Origin: JAFGRU01 sp963665915
Lineage (GTDB): Bacteria > Desulfobacterota > Desulfuromonadia > Desulfuromonadales > JAAYDE01
Direction of reading: 5' to 3'
Length of the DNA stretch: 64,000 nt
NCBI GenBank assembly: GCA_963665915.2
Contig: CAXXSG010000002.1
Location: 372,001 to 436,000 of the forward strand
Part shown: positions 26,224 to 34,503 of the stretch, one piece after another
Position numbering within the stretch: position 1 is the stretch's first letter
Layout of the letters: each line of letters begins with the position of its first letter
Notes under the pieces: generated by a model
Told to the model about the DNA's origin: nothing
What the model saw: the letters and a program-made list of their open reading frames with translations, nothing else
Databases searched by the model: none
Program-made: the position numbers and the translations under genes

Positions 26224-26578
26224 TGCCGTTCTTTCGGTGGTGCTGGTGGAGGATTCTGAAATCCAAGAGATGAACCGCCAGTATCTTGGGCGTGATCGGG
26301 CGACCAATGTGATTTCCTTTCCCATGCAGGAGGGGGAGGGGAAAGACCTCAACCCCTTTCTGCTCGGGGATGTGGTCATCTCTACAGATACGGCGTTCAG
26401 AGATGCTCAAGAAGGGGGAGTATCCTTGGAGAGTGAAATATATTTCCTCCTCCTCCACGGCATCCTTCATTTGACCGGTTTTAACCACGAGAATGTTTGC
26501 GAAACAGAAACCCGGCGCATGGAAACTAAGGAAAATGAGCTGTTCGCCCTTATTCAAGAGGACTTCCCGGAGGGGTAG
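26120..26578 (+). CDS. ybeY: endoribonuclease YbeY (16S rRNA maturation)
   Basis: YbeY is a zinc-dependent single-strand endoribonuclease needed for 16S rRNA 3' processing and ribosome quality control. The 152-residue protein carries the motif HGILHLTGFNHE, whose three histidines bind the metal, and RATNVISFPMQ before it. The family N-terminus (VQIESRQVKQKID) matches ATG 26120, so the 104-base overlap with the upstream HD protein is probably real, although a start at a later codon cannot be excluded. It is followed 3 bases later by the kinase/PAP2 gene. Its neighbour PhoH is a frequent partner of YbeY. Confidence 0.95.
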   Translation: METVQIESRQVKQKIDLPKLEKVAQKILSALECPDAVLSVVLVEDSEIQEMNRQYLGRDRATNVISFPMQEGEGKDLNPFLLGDVVISTDTAFRDAQEGGVSLESEIYFLLLHGILHLTGFNHENVCETETRRMETKENELFALIQEDFPEG

Positions 26579-26581
26579 CCG

Positions 26582-27286
26582 GTGGTAAAACGACCATCCA
26601 ACTGGCTGGAAAGCCTGAACTGTGCCATTGAGGGTATCCTGTGGGCTGCCCGAACCCAACGCAACCTGCGTTACCATTTCATCATCTCCGTTGTCGTAGT
26701 GGTCCTCGCGCTGGCTTACCGGGTTTCGGCACTTGAGTTGATTTTTCTGACTTTTGCCATAGCCCTGGTTTTTTTCGCGGAACTGGTCAATACAGCTATT
26801 GAGGTGATTGTCGATCTTGCCTCACCGGACTTCCATCCTCTGGCCCGAAGGGCCAAGGACGTGGCCGCCGGTGCGGTTCTTGTGTCCTGTGTCGGTGCCG
26901 TGGTCATCGGCTACCTGGCTCTTTCGAGGTATTTGTTCCAGAGTTCCGGCGGCGGATTCAGCGGCCTTGGGCAGCCACCTGGTGAAGTGGCCTTTTTTTC
27001 CGTTCTGATGGTAACCATCCTGGTTATCCTTCTGAAAAGTTTTTTCCAAAGCGGCCACCCGTTACGTGGCGGCATGCCCAGCGGTCACTCGGCTGTGGCC
27101 TTTTCCATCGCCACTTCCGTCGTGTTCATTCAATCCAGCATGACACTTTCGATATTGGGGTTTATTCTGGCGTTTATCGTCGGCCAGAGCCGCGTTCTGC
27201 TCAAGATCCATTCTTTTCTGGAAGTGATGGCGGGGGCCGGCATCGGTGTCCTGGTAACCGTTTTTTTATACCTCATTTATCCTTGA
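26582..27286 (+). CDS. diacylglycerol/undecaprenol kinase fused to a PAP2 phosphatase
   Basis: Two integral-membrane enzymes are joined in 234 residues. Residues 1-120 are a DgkA-type kinase (three membrane segments; ELVNTAIEVIVDL and ARRAKDVAAGAVL motifs) that phosphorylates diacylglycerol or undecaprenol. Residues 150-234 are a PAP2 acid-phosphatase domain with GGMPSGHSA and QSRVLLKIHSFLEVMAG, carrying the catalytic histidines. Together they could both make and remove lipid phosphate, for example in undecaprenyl phosphate recycling. Start is GTG 26582, with aggggt upstream. It lies in the envelope operon between ybeY and corC and overlaps the next possible TTG start. Confidence 0.9.
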   Translation: MVKRPSNWLESLNCAIEGILWAARTQRNLRYHFIISVVVVVLALAYRVSALELIFLTFAIALVFFAELVNTAIEVIVDLASPDFHPLARRAKDVAAGAVLVSCVGAVVIGYLALSRYLFQSSGGGFSGLGQPPGEVAFFSVLMVTILVILLKSFFQSGHPLRGGMPSGHSAVAFSIATSVVFIQSSMTLSILGFILAFIVGQSRVLLKIHSFLEVMAGAGIGVLVTVFLYLIYP

Positions 27287-27312
27287 GTTTTTTCTTAAAA
27301 AAGGGGGCCTTT

Positions 27313-28176
27313 TTGGACGACGATCAATCTGCTAATACTCCGGGATTATTAAAACTCTGGTTTCGCAGCATGCTTGGCAAGCGCCGTGCCCGGAGTGAAG
27401 AGGAGTTGCAGGAAATTATCGATGCTTCGGAGAAAGAAGGGATCATCAATGAGGAAGAGGGGGAAATGCTCCATTCCATCTTCGAGCTGGGGGATACCAT
27501 TGTCCGTGAAATTATGGTTCCCCGTACGGAGATGGCCTGCTGCAGCATTGATGCTTCTGTCAATGAACTGCTTGAGGCGATAACCTCCTCCAGCCATTCC
27601 AAAATTCCGGTTTTTAAGAACACGGCGGATGAAATTGTCGGGATCGTCCATGCCAAGGACCTGCTTCGTTTCTGGGGCAAGGATGCCGGGGATGTGCACA
27701 TTCAGGACATCATGCGAAAGCCTTTTTTTATTCCCGAGGCTATGACCCTGGAGCAGCTTCTCAGAGAATTTCGCCGCGAACGGGTACATATCGCCATTGC
27801 CATTGACGAGTATGGCGGCACCTCCGGGCTGGTGACCTTCGAGGATTTAATTGAGGAGATTGTCGGGGAGGTCAGTGATGAGGATGATCAGGACGAACCC
27901 CGCCTTGCAGAAGAAAGCGAAGGTGTCCTTCTGGTTGACGGACGTTTGAATATCGATGAACTGGAAGAATACTTTGACATCTCCATAACCAAAGAGAAGT
28001 TTGATACGGTGGCAGGCTGGCTTTCCCATCTTTTCGGGCATGTTCCCCAGAAAGGGGAAGAGGTTGTTTCGGCGAACCTTAAAATGAGTATTGTCGAATC
28101 CGATCCGAGAAAAATCCGTAAAGTGAGAATTGAGGCCCAGCAGCCTGAAACTTCGGAAACAGTACCTGTGGAATGA
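27313..28176 (+). CDS. corC: CorC/HlyC-family CBS-domain protein
   Basis: CorC-type proteins carry paired CBS domains and a transporter-associated domain, and are linked to magnesium/cobalt efflux or resistance. The 287-residue product has an N-terminal linker (GLLKLWFRSMLG), DIVREIMVPRTEM leading into CBS1, a second CBS (VHIQDIMRKPFFIPE), and the C-terminal CorC_HlyC domain (LLVDGRLNIDELEEYF). TTG 27313 is preferred: aaggggg lies 7 bases before it and the relatives start MDD. TTG 27283, overlapping the previous stop, is the alternative. It overlaps lnt by 4 bases (ATGA), the usual corC-lnt coupling. Confidence 0.9.
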   Translation: MDDDQSANTPGLLKLWFRSMLGKRRARSEEELQEIIDASEKEGIINEEEGEMLHSIFELGDTIVREIMVPRTEMACCSIDASVNELLEAITSSSHSKIPVFKNTADEIVGIVHAKDLLRFWGKDAGDVHIQDIMRKPFFIPEAMTLEQLLREFRRERVHIAIAIDEYGGTSGLVTFEDLIEEIVGEVSDEDDQDEPRLAEESEGVLLVDGRLNIDELEEYFDISITKEKFDTVAGWLSHLFGHVPQKGEEVVSANLKMSIVESDPRKIRKVRIEAQQPETSETVPVE

Positions 28177-29720
28177 GATTGAAACAATTCTATCTGACGA
28201 ACCGGTTGCTGATATGGTCTTGTTTTTCCGGATTCTCCCTGGCGCTTGCTTTTCCCCGCTTCGGGCTTTCGTTCTGCGCATGGCTGGCCCTGATTCCCCT
28301 CTTCCTGATTATTGAAAAAAAACCTTTTGCCGGCGGGTTTCTGGCAGGGTGCTGTTTTTTTGCCACCACTCTTTATTGGGTCAATATTGTCATGACCACT
28401 TATGGCGGCATGAACCTGTTTTTTTCTTTTGTCGTCTACCTGATGCTGGTGGTTTATCTCTCCCTTTTTTTCGCTGGGGTGACCTGGACGGCCTGGCGTT
28501 TCCGGACAGTTTATCGGGTTCCGTTCTGGCTCTCGCTTCCGGTTTTGTGGGTGGCAGGGGAGTACCTGCGTTCCTTCCTTTTTTCCGGTTTCCCCTGGGT
28601 CAACCTCGGCTACTCCCAGCATCAGCATCTGGTTTTCATTCAATCCGCCGATCTTTTCGGTGTCTACGGCCTGACATTTCTGCTTGTTCTGGTCAATGCC
28701 GGAATGGCTCATTTTGTTGCCTCCATTCACGGTGGTACCCTGCGGCGGGCTGATTGGCTGGTGCTGGCCGTAGTACTGGCGGCTTTTTCGGCCAATGCCT
28801 TTTACGGCGTTTATCGCATGGCACAACCTCTCGAAGTCCGGGAGAGAAATATCCGGGCGGTAGCGGTTCAGGGGAATATAGATCAGTCGATCAAGTGGGA
28901 CCCCAGCTACCAGAAAGCAACCATTGAACGCTATCGGCGGCTTTCGGAAAAGGCCGTTGAAAAAGAAAAGGCCGATCTGATTATCTGGCCGGAAAGTGCG
29001 ACACCATTCTACTTTCAGGAGGGTGAGGCTCTCAGCGAGGAGGTCCGGCAAGTGCCGAAAACTGCTGGGGCGGAGCTTCTTTTCGGTGCGCCCGCGTATG
29101 AAATTTCCAACCGCACGGTACGCTACCTGAACAGCGCTTTTCTGCTCTCGAAAGATGGCAAGATAATGGGTCGAAGCGATAAAAATCACCTGGTTCCTTT
29201 TGGTGAATACAACCCTTTTGGCCGCTTTCTTCCCTTTCTGGAAAAAATGGTGGCCGGGATCGGGGATTTTTCACCGGGCTCGCTTAACCCTCTGCCTCTT
29301 CAACAGGGGAAGGCCGGTGTTCTGGTCTGTTTCGAAGCTATTTTTCCGGAAATTGCGCGAAATTATGTGCGGATGGGCTGCGATATTCTTGTGAATATCA
29401 CCAACGATGCCTGGTTTGGCCGCTCTTCCGCGCCCTTTCAGCATCTGTCGATGACCCTTTTTCGCGCTGTTGAAAACCGGGTCTGGGTGGTACGGGCGGC
29501 CAATACCGGCATTTCAGCTTTTATTGCCCCCTCCGGCCGGGTTGTCTCACATACGGAAATTTTTCAGACCCTTTCCCTGGGATCCAAAGTTGGACTGGGT
29601 GCCAGGCCAACCCTTTATACCCAAATCGGTGATTCCGTGCCGGTCGTTTTTCTGGTGTTTTCCTGTCTGGCTCTCATTGTGGTTCAGTTCCCCCGGGAAA
29701 AACAAAAAAAACAGGCCTGA
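28173..29720 (+). CDS. lnt: apolipoprotein N-acyltransferase
   Basis: Lnt adds the third acyl chain to the N-terminal cysteine of lipoproteins in the inner membrane. The 515-residue protein has several N-terminal membrane helices and a periplasmic nitrilase domain with a complete triad: Glu274 in WPESATPF, Lys337 in DKNHLVPFGEY and Cys386 in LVCFEAIFPE. ATG 28173 overlaps the corC stop. It is the last gene of the phoH-ybeY-corC-lnt operon. The window encodes several likely substrates (lipoproteins at 2614, 5004, 12658, 45221 and 46623). Confidence 0.95.
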   Translation: MRLKQFYLTNRLLIWSCFSGFSLALAFPRFGLSFCAWLALIPLFLIIEKKPFAGGFLAGCCFFATTLYWVNIVMTTYGGMNLFFSFVVYLMLVVYLSLFFAGVTWTAWRFRTVYRVPFWLSLPVLWVAGEYLRSFLFSGFPWVNLGYSQHQHLVFIQSADLFGVYGLTFLLVLVNAGMAHFVASIHGGTLRRADWLVLAVVLAAFSANAFYGVYRMAQPLEVRERNIRAVAVQGNIDQSIKWDPSYQKATIERYRRLSEKAVEKEKADLIIWPESATPFYFQEGEALSEEVRQVPKTAGAELLFGAPAYEISNRTVRYLNSAFLLSKDGKIMGRSDKNHLVPFGEYNPFGRFLPFLEKMVAGIGDFSPGSLNPLPLQQGKAGVLVCFEAIFPEIARNYVRMGCDILVNITNDAWFGRSSAPFQHLSMTLFRAVENRVWVVRAANTGISAFIAPSGRVVSHTEIFQTLSLGSKVGLGARPTLYTQIGDSVPVVFLVFSCLALIVVQFPREKQKKQA

Positions 29721-29735
29721 AATAATTCAGGCCTG
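29712..29735 (-). terminator. hairpin terminator between lnt and the small minus-strand gene
   Basis: A 10-bp perfect stem (caggcctgaa, 29712-29721, and its complement at 29726-29735) with loop ataa ends on the minus strand in a run of eight T, so it best serves the gene at 29773-30030. It overlaps the lnt stop and could act on lnt too, but without a good T-run. Confidence 0.8.
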
Positions 29736-29772
29736 GAGAGTTTCAAAACAGAAAAAATATTTTGGGAAGTCC

Positions 29773-30030
29773 CTACTTTTCCTTTAGGATTTCCTTTTCT
29801 TTCTCATCGACGGTTTTTTCGTAGGCCGCGATTTCTCTGTCTTTGGAGACCTCAAGTGAAAACTCTTCGTTGTATTTTGCCCGGTGCATTTCACAGTATT
29901 TATCGAGAAACTCCTGCTCGGTGCAATCGCCATGTTCCATAACAAGCTCACCGCGAATATCGTCGTCCATGTACCATTCGGCACCTTCAAATCCGACCTC
30001 TGTACCATCCGGCATCTTAACTTTTATCAT
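29773..30030 (-). CDS. small conserved acidic protein of unknown function
   Basis: This 85-residue protein starts MIKVKMPDGTEVGFEGAEWY at ATG 30030, preceded by a ggggaaggg Shine-Dalgarno; an in-frame start at 30048 would add six residues. It is rich in Glu and Lys, with cysteines in HGDCTEQEFLDKYCEMH, and its C-terminal 35 residues are predicted helical and highly charged (KDREIAAYEK, KEKEILKEK). No enzyme motif was seen. It is a lone gene between the lnt terminator and a membrane-protein gene. I do not recognise a named family; a conserved hypothetical in Geobacter-like bacteria is the best description. Confidence 0.65.
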   Translation of the reverse strand: MIKVKMPDGTEVGFEGAEWYMDDDIRGELVMEHGDCTEQEFLDKYCEMHRAKYNEEFSLEVSKDREIAAYEKTVDEKEKEILKEK

Positions 30031-30296
30031 TTCCCTTCCCCTTTCCATGTTGGTTCTTTATTTTGTCAATCATCAATTCAAAAAGTCAACCGCAAATATC
30101 TCCAGCCCGAAACCTGCTGCAAAACAAAATGCCTTCACGTGGTGTTCACATCGTTGAATTTTGGGTAATATAAATGGATACGAAAGTCGAATCAACCGTC
30201 TTTTTCAAAAATTTATTGCTAGGATACTCTCAAGGTTGGCAGAATGCCCCTTGCTAAAAGGGAGAGACCTATGCGAGTTAGAGGAGAAATGTGATT
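30031..30296. other. intergenic region between divergent small genes
   Basis: No gene or clear promoter pair was found in these bases. Short open frames present here are in the wrong context for translation. Confidence 0.4.
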
Positions 30297-31037
30297 ATGC
30301 GCTTGAAATGGGAAACGAAACTGGGGATTTTCCTGGTCGGTTCATCGGTTCTGATTTATCTTCTCAAAACCCTTCTAATGGGACGAATGCCGGATACTTA
30401 TGCATATATTTTCAACGCTTTGGGTTTCCTTCCGATCAATGTGCTTCTGGTCACCCTGATTCTCAGCAAACTTCTCAATGTTAGGGCACAGGAAGCCAAA
30501 CTTGAGAAACTCAATATGGTTATTGGCACCTTTTTTTCTGAAATGGGGACGGACCTGTTAGCGGAACTTGCTTCCCATGATGACGCGATCGATGGGAAAC
30601 GGGCCATTCTCAAGGTTAACGCAGAATGGACAAAACAGGATTTTAAACAGGCGGCTAAAAATTTGGCAACAAAAACTTTTGAGGTCAATCCCAGGCATAT
30701 GAATTTGCCAGAGCTTCGGGAGTTTTTTCTGCAGAAAAGAAACTTTCTTCTGCGGCTTCTGGAAAATCCCATGCTTTTTGAGCATGAAGGGTTCACTGAT
30801 GTTCTGCGTGCCGTATTTCATCTGACCGAGGAACTTGAGAGGAGAAAAGGAGAAGAATCTTTACCTGATACCGATGTCGATCATCTGCGCGGCGATTTTC
30901 AGCGTGTTTATGAGCGTCTGCTGCCAGCCTGGCTTCAGTATATGGATTATCAACGGCTCAACTATCCTTATCTGTTTTCACTGGCTGCACGGACCAATCC
31001 CTTTGATCGGGAAGCTTCTCCTGTAGTAAAGGGTTGA
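30297..31037 (+). CDS. uncharacterised membrane protein with cytoplasmic helical domain
   Basis: This roughly 246-residue protein has two N-terminal membrane helices (KLGIFLVGSSVLIYLLKTLL and GFLPINVLLVTLILSKLL) followed by a long soluble helical region containing an RAQEAKLEKLNMVIGTFFSE linker. ATG 30297 (gaggag 10 bases upstream) or GTG 30291 are the start options. No known domain was recognised. It precedes the rpsB cluster, separated by 30 bases from the promoter candidate there. Similar proteins near rpsB occur in Geobacter relatives, from memory. Function unknown. Confidence 0.6.
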   Translation: MRLKWETKLGIFLVGSSVLIYLLKTLLMGRMPDTYAYIFNALGFLPINVLLVTLILSKLLNVRAQEAKLEKLNMVIGTFFSEMGTDLLAELASHDDAIDGKRAILKVNAEWTKQDFKQAAKNLATKTFEVNPRHMNLPELREFFLQKRNFLLRLLENPMLFEHEGFTDVLRAVFHLTEELERRKGEESLPDTDVDHLRGDFQRVYERLLPAWLQYMDYQRLNYPYLFSLAARTNPFDREASPVVKG

Positions 31038-31066
31038 TATGGTTCTGTTTTGAGGTGATTTTCCCC

Positions 31067-31095
31067 TTGCCATCCTTATGATCGCATGATATAGA
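31067..31095 (+). promoter_or_regulatory. candidate sigma-70 promoter for rpsB-tsf
   Basis: TTGCCA (31067-31072) and TATAGA (31090-31095) are separated by exactly 17 bases. The site is 129 bases upstream of rpsB, leaving a leader that could carry ribosomal-protein feedback. Confidence 0.6.
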
Positions 31096-31223
31096 AATCA
31101 ATTCGAGAAACTTCACACGCTTTCCGATCCTTCTGAAAGGTGCCCGGGTTTTTTAAATCCGGAATTCAAGGAGGAGATGAAGAAAGCGGAGGATAAAACC
31201 AAACCGAAAAGGAGTAGTAAAAA

Positions 31224-32033
31224 ATGGCTCAGATCAGCATGAAGCAGTTACTGGAAGCGGGCGTTCATTTCGGGCATCAGACCAAACGCTGGAATCCCAA
31301 AATGAAGCCCTATATCTTTGGAGCGCGTAACGGGATTTATATCATCGATCTGCAGAAAACCGTGCGCTGTTTTAAAAATGCCTATGATTTTCTCAGGGAA
31401 ACGGTGAAGCAGGGCGATAAAGTCCTTTTTGTCGGTACCAAAAAGCAGGCGCAAGACTCCATTCAGGAAGAAGCCGAACGTGCCGGTCAATACTATGTCA
31501 ACAGTCGTTGGCTGGGTGGCATGATGACTAATTTTTCCACCATTAAAAAAAGTATCGATCGTTTGAAAAAAATCGAGGCCATGGCCGAAGATGGAACTTT
31601 TGAGCTTCTGACTAAAAAGGAAGTCCTCGAACTGGAGCGTGAAAGGGTCAAGCTTGAGAAAAACCTGGGTGGTATCAAAAGCATGACCAAGCCACCCGGG
31701 GCTATATTCGTGGTTGACCCCAAGAAGGAAATGATTGGCGTCAAAGAAGCACGGAAACTGGGTGTTCCGGTGGTAGCGGTTGTGGATACCAACTGCGACC
31801 CGGATGAAATTGATTATGTCATTCCCGGTAATGACGATGCTATTCGGGCCATTCGTCTGTTTGCGGCACGCATGGCGGATGCCTGTATTGAAGGATCGGC
31901 GGCGCGCGAAGCGGACTTGAGATCGCATCAGGAGGGCGGTGAGTCCGAGACTCAGGAGCCGACCGTAGTGGAACCTGAAGTCGCAGCTACTGAAGAGCCG
32001 ACGGTTGAAGCGCCGAAGACCGAAAGTCAGTGA
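31224..32033 (+). CDS. rpsB: 30S ribosomal protein S2
   Basis: This is the structural protein of the small ribosomal subunit that recruits S1. The 269-residue protein shows MKQLLEAGVHFGHQTKRWNP, PYIFGARNGIYIIDLQKT, NSRWLGGMMTNF and VPVVAVVDTNCDPDEIDYVI. The last 40 residues are an acidic Glu/Thr/Pro extension rich in EPTVEAP-like repeats that is longer than in E. coli S2 (241 aa). A strong AAAGGAG lies upstream. A hairpin at 32046-32078 stands between rpsB and tsf and may reduce, rather than stop, transcription into tsf. Confidence 0.97.
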   Translation: MAQISMKQLLEAGVHFGHQTKRWNPKMKPYIFGARNGIYIIDLQKTVRCFKNAYDFLRETVKQGDKVLFVGTKKQAQDSIQEEAERAGQYYVNSRWLGGMMTNFSTIKKSIDRLKKIEAMAEDGTFELLTKKEVLELERERVKLEKNLGGIKSMTKPPGAIFVVDPKKEMIGVKEARKLGVPVVAVVDTNCDPDEIDYVIPGNDDAIRAIRLFAARMADACIEGSAAREADLRSHQEGGESETQEPTVVEPEVAATEEPTVEAPKTESQ

Positions 32034-32045
32034 AAAGATAAAAAC

Positions 32046-32078
32046 CTTTAAAAGCGGCCTTTTGGGCCGCTTTTAAAG
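32046..32078 (+). terminator. intercistronic hairpin between rpsB and tsf
   Basis: A 14-bp perfect stem (ctttaaaagcggcc, 32046-32059, and its complement 32065-32078) is followed by tgtttt. The T-run is short, so partial termination or mRNA processing is likely. Confidence 0.75.
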
Positions 32079-32135
32079 TGTTTTGAACCTACAATTGAAA
32101 AATCAGTCGAAATTTAAAATATCAAGGAGGAGTCT

Positions 32136-33047
32136 GTGGCAAATATAACTGCGGCAAACGTGGCGGCACTGCGTTCCAAAACCGGTGCGGGTATGATGGA
32201 CTGTAAAAAGGCTCTGACCGAAGCCGATGGGGATATGGAAAAGGCTGTTGAAATTCTGCGCAAGAAGGGGCTTTCCGCAGCGGCCAAGAAGTCCGGTCGA
32301 GTGGCTGCCGAAGGATCGGTATTGTCCGCGGGAGACCAGAAGCGTGGTGTCCTTCTGGAAGTCAATGCGGAAACCGATTTTGTCGCTAAAAATGATAATT
32401 TTCAAGCATTTTGCCAGGGTGTGGCCCAAACGGTTCTGGATGCTAGCCCCGCCGATCTGGAAGCTTTGAACAGGGCAAAGTATCCCAGTGGTAAAACCGT
32501 GGCTGAGGAGACTACCAGCGCAATTACCACTATCGGAGAAAATATCAGTATTCGTCGTTTTACGCTGTTCGAGAATCCCGATGGTTTGATTGCTTCTTAC
32601 ATTCATGCCGGTGGTAAAATCGGTGTCCTGATTGAGCTGGCCAGCGGTGGCGCCTACAATGAAAAGATTCAGGAGCTTGGCCATCAGTTGGCTATGCATG
32701 TCGCTGCTGCCAATCCATCCTACCTGTGTCGCGATGATGTGCCGGCGTCCGAGGTGGCGAAGGAAAAAGAGATCATGGCGGAAAAAGCCAAAGCCAGCGG
32801 CAAGCCCGAAAAGATTATCGACAAGATTGTGGATGGCCAGATAAACAAATATTTTGGCGAAATCTGTCTCCTTGAGCAGCCGTTTGTCATTGATCCGGAC
32901 CGCAAGATAGAAAAGGTGGTTGAAGGCGTAGGCAAAGAAGCAGGCGCTGAATTGAAGCTGACCCGCTATGCCCGTTTCCAGCTGGGAGAAGGACTTGAAA
33001 AGAGGTCGGACGATTTTGCCCAGGAAGTTGCGGATCTTACCAAATAG
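32136..33047 (+). CDS. tsf: elongation factor Ts
   Basis: EF-Ts exchanges GDP for GTP on EF-Tu. The 303-residue protein has the N-terminal UBA-like motif (VAALRSKTGAGMMDCKKALTEA), the GDP-exchange motif AETDFVAKNDNF, and the long two-subdomain core with C-terminal helices typical of the full-length form. Start is GTG 32136 with aaggagg upstream. It lies 18 bases before pyrH and is part of the conserved rpsB-tsf-pyrH-frr order. Confidence 0.96.
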   Translation: MANITAANVAALRSKTGAGMMDCKKALTEADGDMEKAVEILRKKGLSAAAKKSGRVAAEGSVLSAGDQKRGVLLEVNAETDFVAKNDNFQAFCQGVAQTVLDASPADLEALNRAKYPSGKTVAEETTSAITTIGENISIRRFTLFENPDGLIASYIHAGGKIGVLIELASGGAYNEKIQELGHQLAMHVAAANPSYLCRDDVPASEVAKEKEIMAEKAKASGKPEKIIDKIVDGQINKYFGEICLLEQPFVIDPDRKIEKVVEGVGKEAGAELKLTRYARFQLGEGLEKRSDDFAQEVADLTK

Positions 33048-33065
33048 CCGACAAGGTTGAGCCTG

Positions 33066-33791
33066 ATGCCTCCTGCCCAAGCCCGATATAAAAGAGTTTT
33101 ATTAAAACTGAGCGGCGAAGCTCTGGCCGGAAAGCAGGGTTATGGTATCGATCCCGATATTATTGCCGGGATTGCTTTGGAAATAAAGGATGTGATCAAG
33201 CTCTCCGTTCAGGTGGCCCTGGTTATCGGCGGCGGAAATATCTTTCGCGGTGTGGCAGCCTCCTCAAAAGGGATGGATCGGGCGAGTGCGGATTACATGG
33301 GGATGCTGGCGACGGTTATGAACAGTCTGGCTATGCAGGACGCCCTGGAGCAGTTGGGGGTAGTGACCCGTGTGCAGTCAGCCATTGCCATGCAGTCTAT
33401 TGCCGAGCCGTATATCCGCCGGCGGGCAGTCCGGCATCTGGAAAAAGGGCGGGTTGTTATCTTTGCGGGAGGCACGGGAAACCCCTATTTTACGACCGAC
33501 ACGGCTGCGAGCCTGCGGGCCATGGAGATCGGGGCCGAGGTGATTCTCAAAGCCACCAAGGTTGACGGTGTTTACAACGCCGACCCTGCCAAAGATAAAA
33601 ATGCCGTCAAATATTCCAGTCTTTCCTATCTGGATGTCCTTCAGAATGGGTTGCAGGTGATGGATGCTACGGCGACATCATTATGCATGGATCATGGTCT
33701 CCCTATTATTGTTTTTGATCTGACCCGGAACGGCAATATCCAGCGTGTTGTTACTGGTGAGGAAATTGGCACAATAGTCAAAGGAGAGTGA
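33066..33791 (+). CDS. pyrH: UMP kinase
   Basis: PyrH phosphorylates UMP to UDP. The 241-residue protein has the amino-acid kinase fold: VLLKLSGEALAGKQGYGID, VIGGGNIFRGVAASSKG, RRAVRHLEKGRVVIFAGGTG and NPYFTTDTAA, all UMP-kinase signatures. ATG 33066 is preferred over TTG 33057, since aagg stands at the proper distance only for ATG. It is coupled to frr (4-base gap) in the conserved cluster. Confidence 0.96.
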   Translation: MPPAQARYKRVLLKLSGEALAGKQGYGIDPDIIAGIALEIKDVIKLSVQVALVIGGGNIFRGVAASSKGMDRASADYMGMLATVMNSLAMQDALEQLGVVTRVQSAIAMQSIAEPYIRRRAVRHLEKGRVVIFAGGTGNPYFTTDTAASLRAMEIGAEVILKATKVDGVYNADPAKDKNAVKYSSLSYLDVLQNGLQVMDATATSLCMDHGLPIIVFDLTRNGNIQRVVTGEEIGTIVKGE

Positions 33792-33795
33792 GTTT

Positions 33796-34353
33796 ATGTT
33801 TGATGATGTCGTTTCAAAATGTAGCTCCGGTATGGAAAAAGCCATCGAGGCCCTCAAAAAAGACTTTGGGAAGGTTAGAACCGGCCGTGCTTCCACCAGC
33901 ATTCTGGATGACGTGAATGTCGATTACTACGGGACGCCGACGCCTCTCAACCAGGTGGGGACCATGGCAGTTCCCGAAGCGAGACTGATTACCATTCAAC
34001 CCTGGGAAAAGAAATTGATCCCAGAGATCGAAAAGGCTATCCTCAAGTCCGACTTGGGCCTGAATCCCGACTCAGACGGCCAGATTATCCGTATTGTTAT
34101 TCCTCCCCTGACCGAGGAACGTCGTAAGGAGATGGGGAAGCTGGCAAAACGGATGGGAGAGGAATCGAAGATTGCGCTTCGAAATGTTCGTCGTGAAAGC
34201 AACGAACGCTTGAAAAAAATGGAAAAGAACAAGGAGCTCTCTCAGGACGATCTGAAAAAAGGTGAAAAAGAGATTCAGGATGTGACAGACACCTTTGTAA
34301 AAAAGGTGGATGAACTGGTGGCAGCAAAAGAAAAAGAGATCATGGCCATTTAA
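33796..34353 (+). CDS. frr: ribosome recycling factor
   Basis: RRF splits post-termination ribosomes with EF-G. The 185-residue protein has the conserved LKKDFGKVRTGRAS near residue 23, YYGTPTPLNQVG, PLTEERRKEMGKLAK and ALRNVRRESNERLKKMEK. The length is standard. A good Shine-Dalgarno (aaaggagag) precedes ATG 33796. The operon ends at the terminator 34389-34425. Confidence 0.97.
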   Translation: MFDDVVSKCSSGMEKAIEALKKDFGKVRTGRASTSILDDVNVDYYGTPTPLNQVGTMAVPEARLITIQPWEKKLIPEIEKAILKSDLGLNPDSDGQIIRIVIPPLTEERRKEMGKLAKRMGEESKIALRNVRRESNERLKKMEKNKELSQDDLKKGEKEIQDVTDTFVKKVDELVAAKEKEIMAI

Positions 34354-34388
34354 GGCCTTGTTTCGCAATATCCCTGAAAAGAATTGAG

Positions 34389-34425
34389 AGAGGTCCTCAG
34401 CGCTCAGCTGATGACCTCTTTTTCT
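34389..34425 (+). terminator. Rho-independent terminator after frr
   Basis: Arms agaggtc (34389-34395) and gacctct (34413-34419) extend inward with tcagc/gctga and are followed by tttttc. Confidence 0.8.
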
Positions 34426-34503
34426 TTCTAATCCGGTTTTCCCTGGCAGAAGTGCCTGTCTATGGACAGGGGAAGCATATGGGTTGGCGGAGGGCTGTCG
34501 GCT

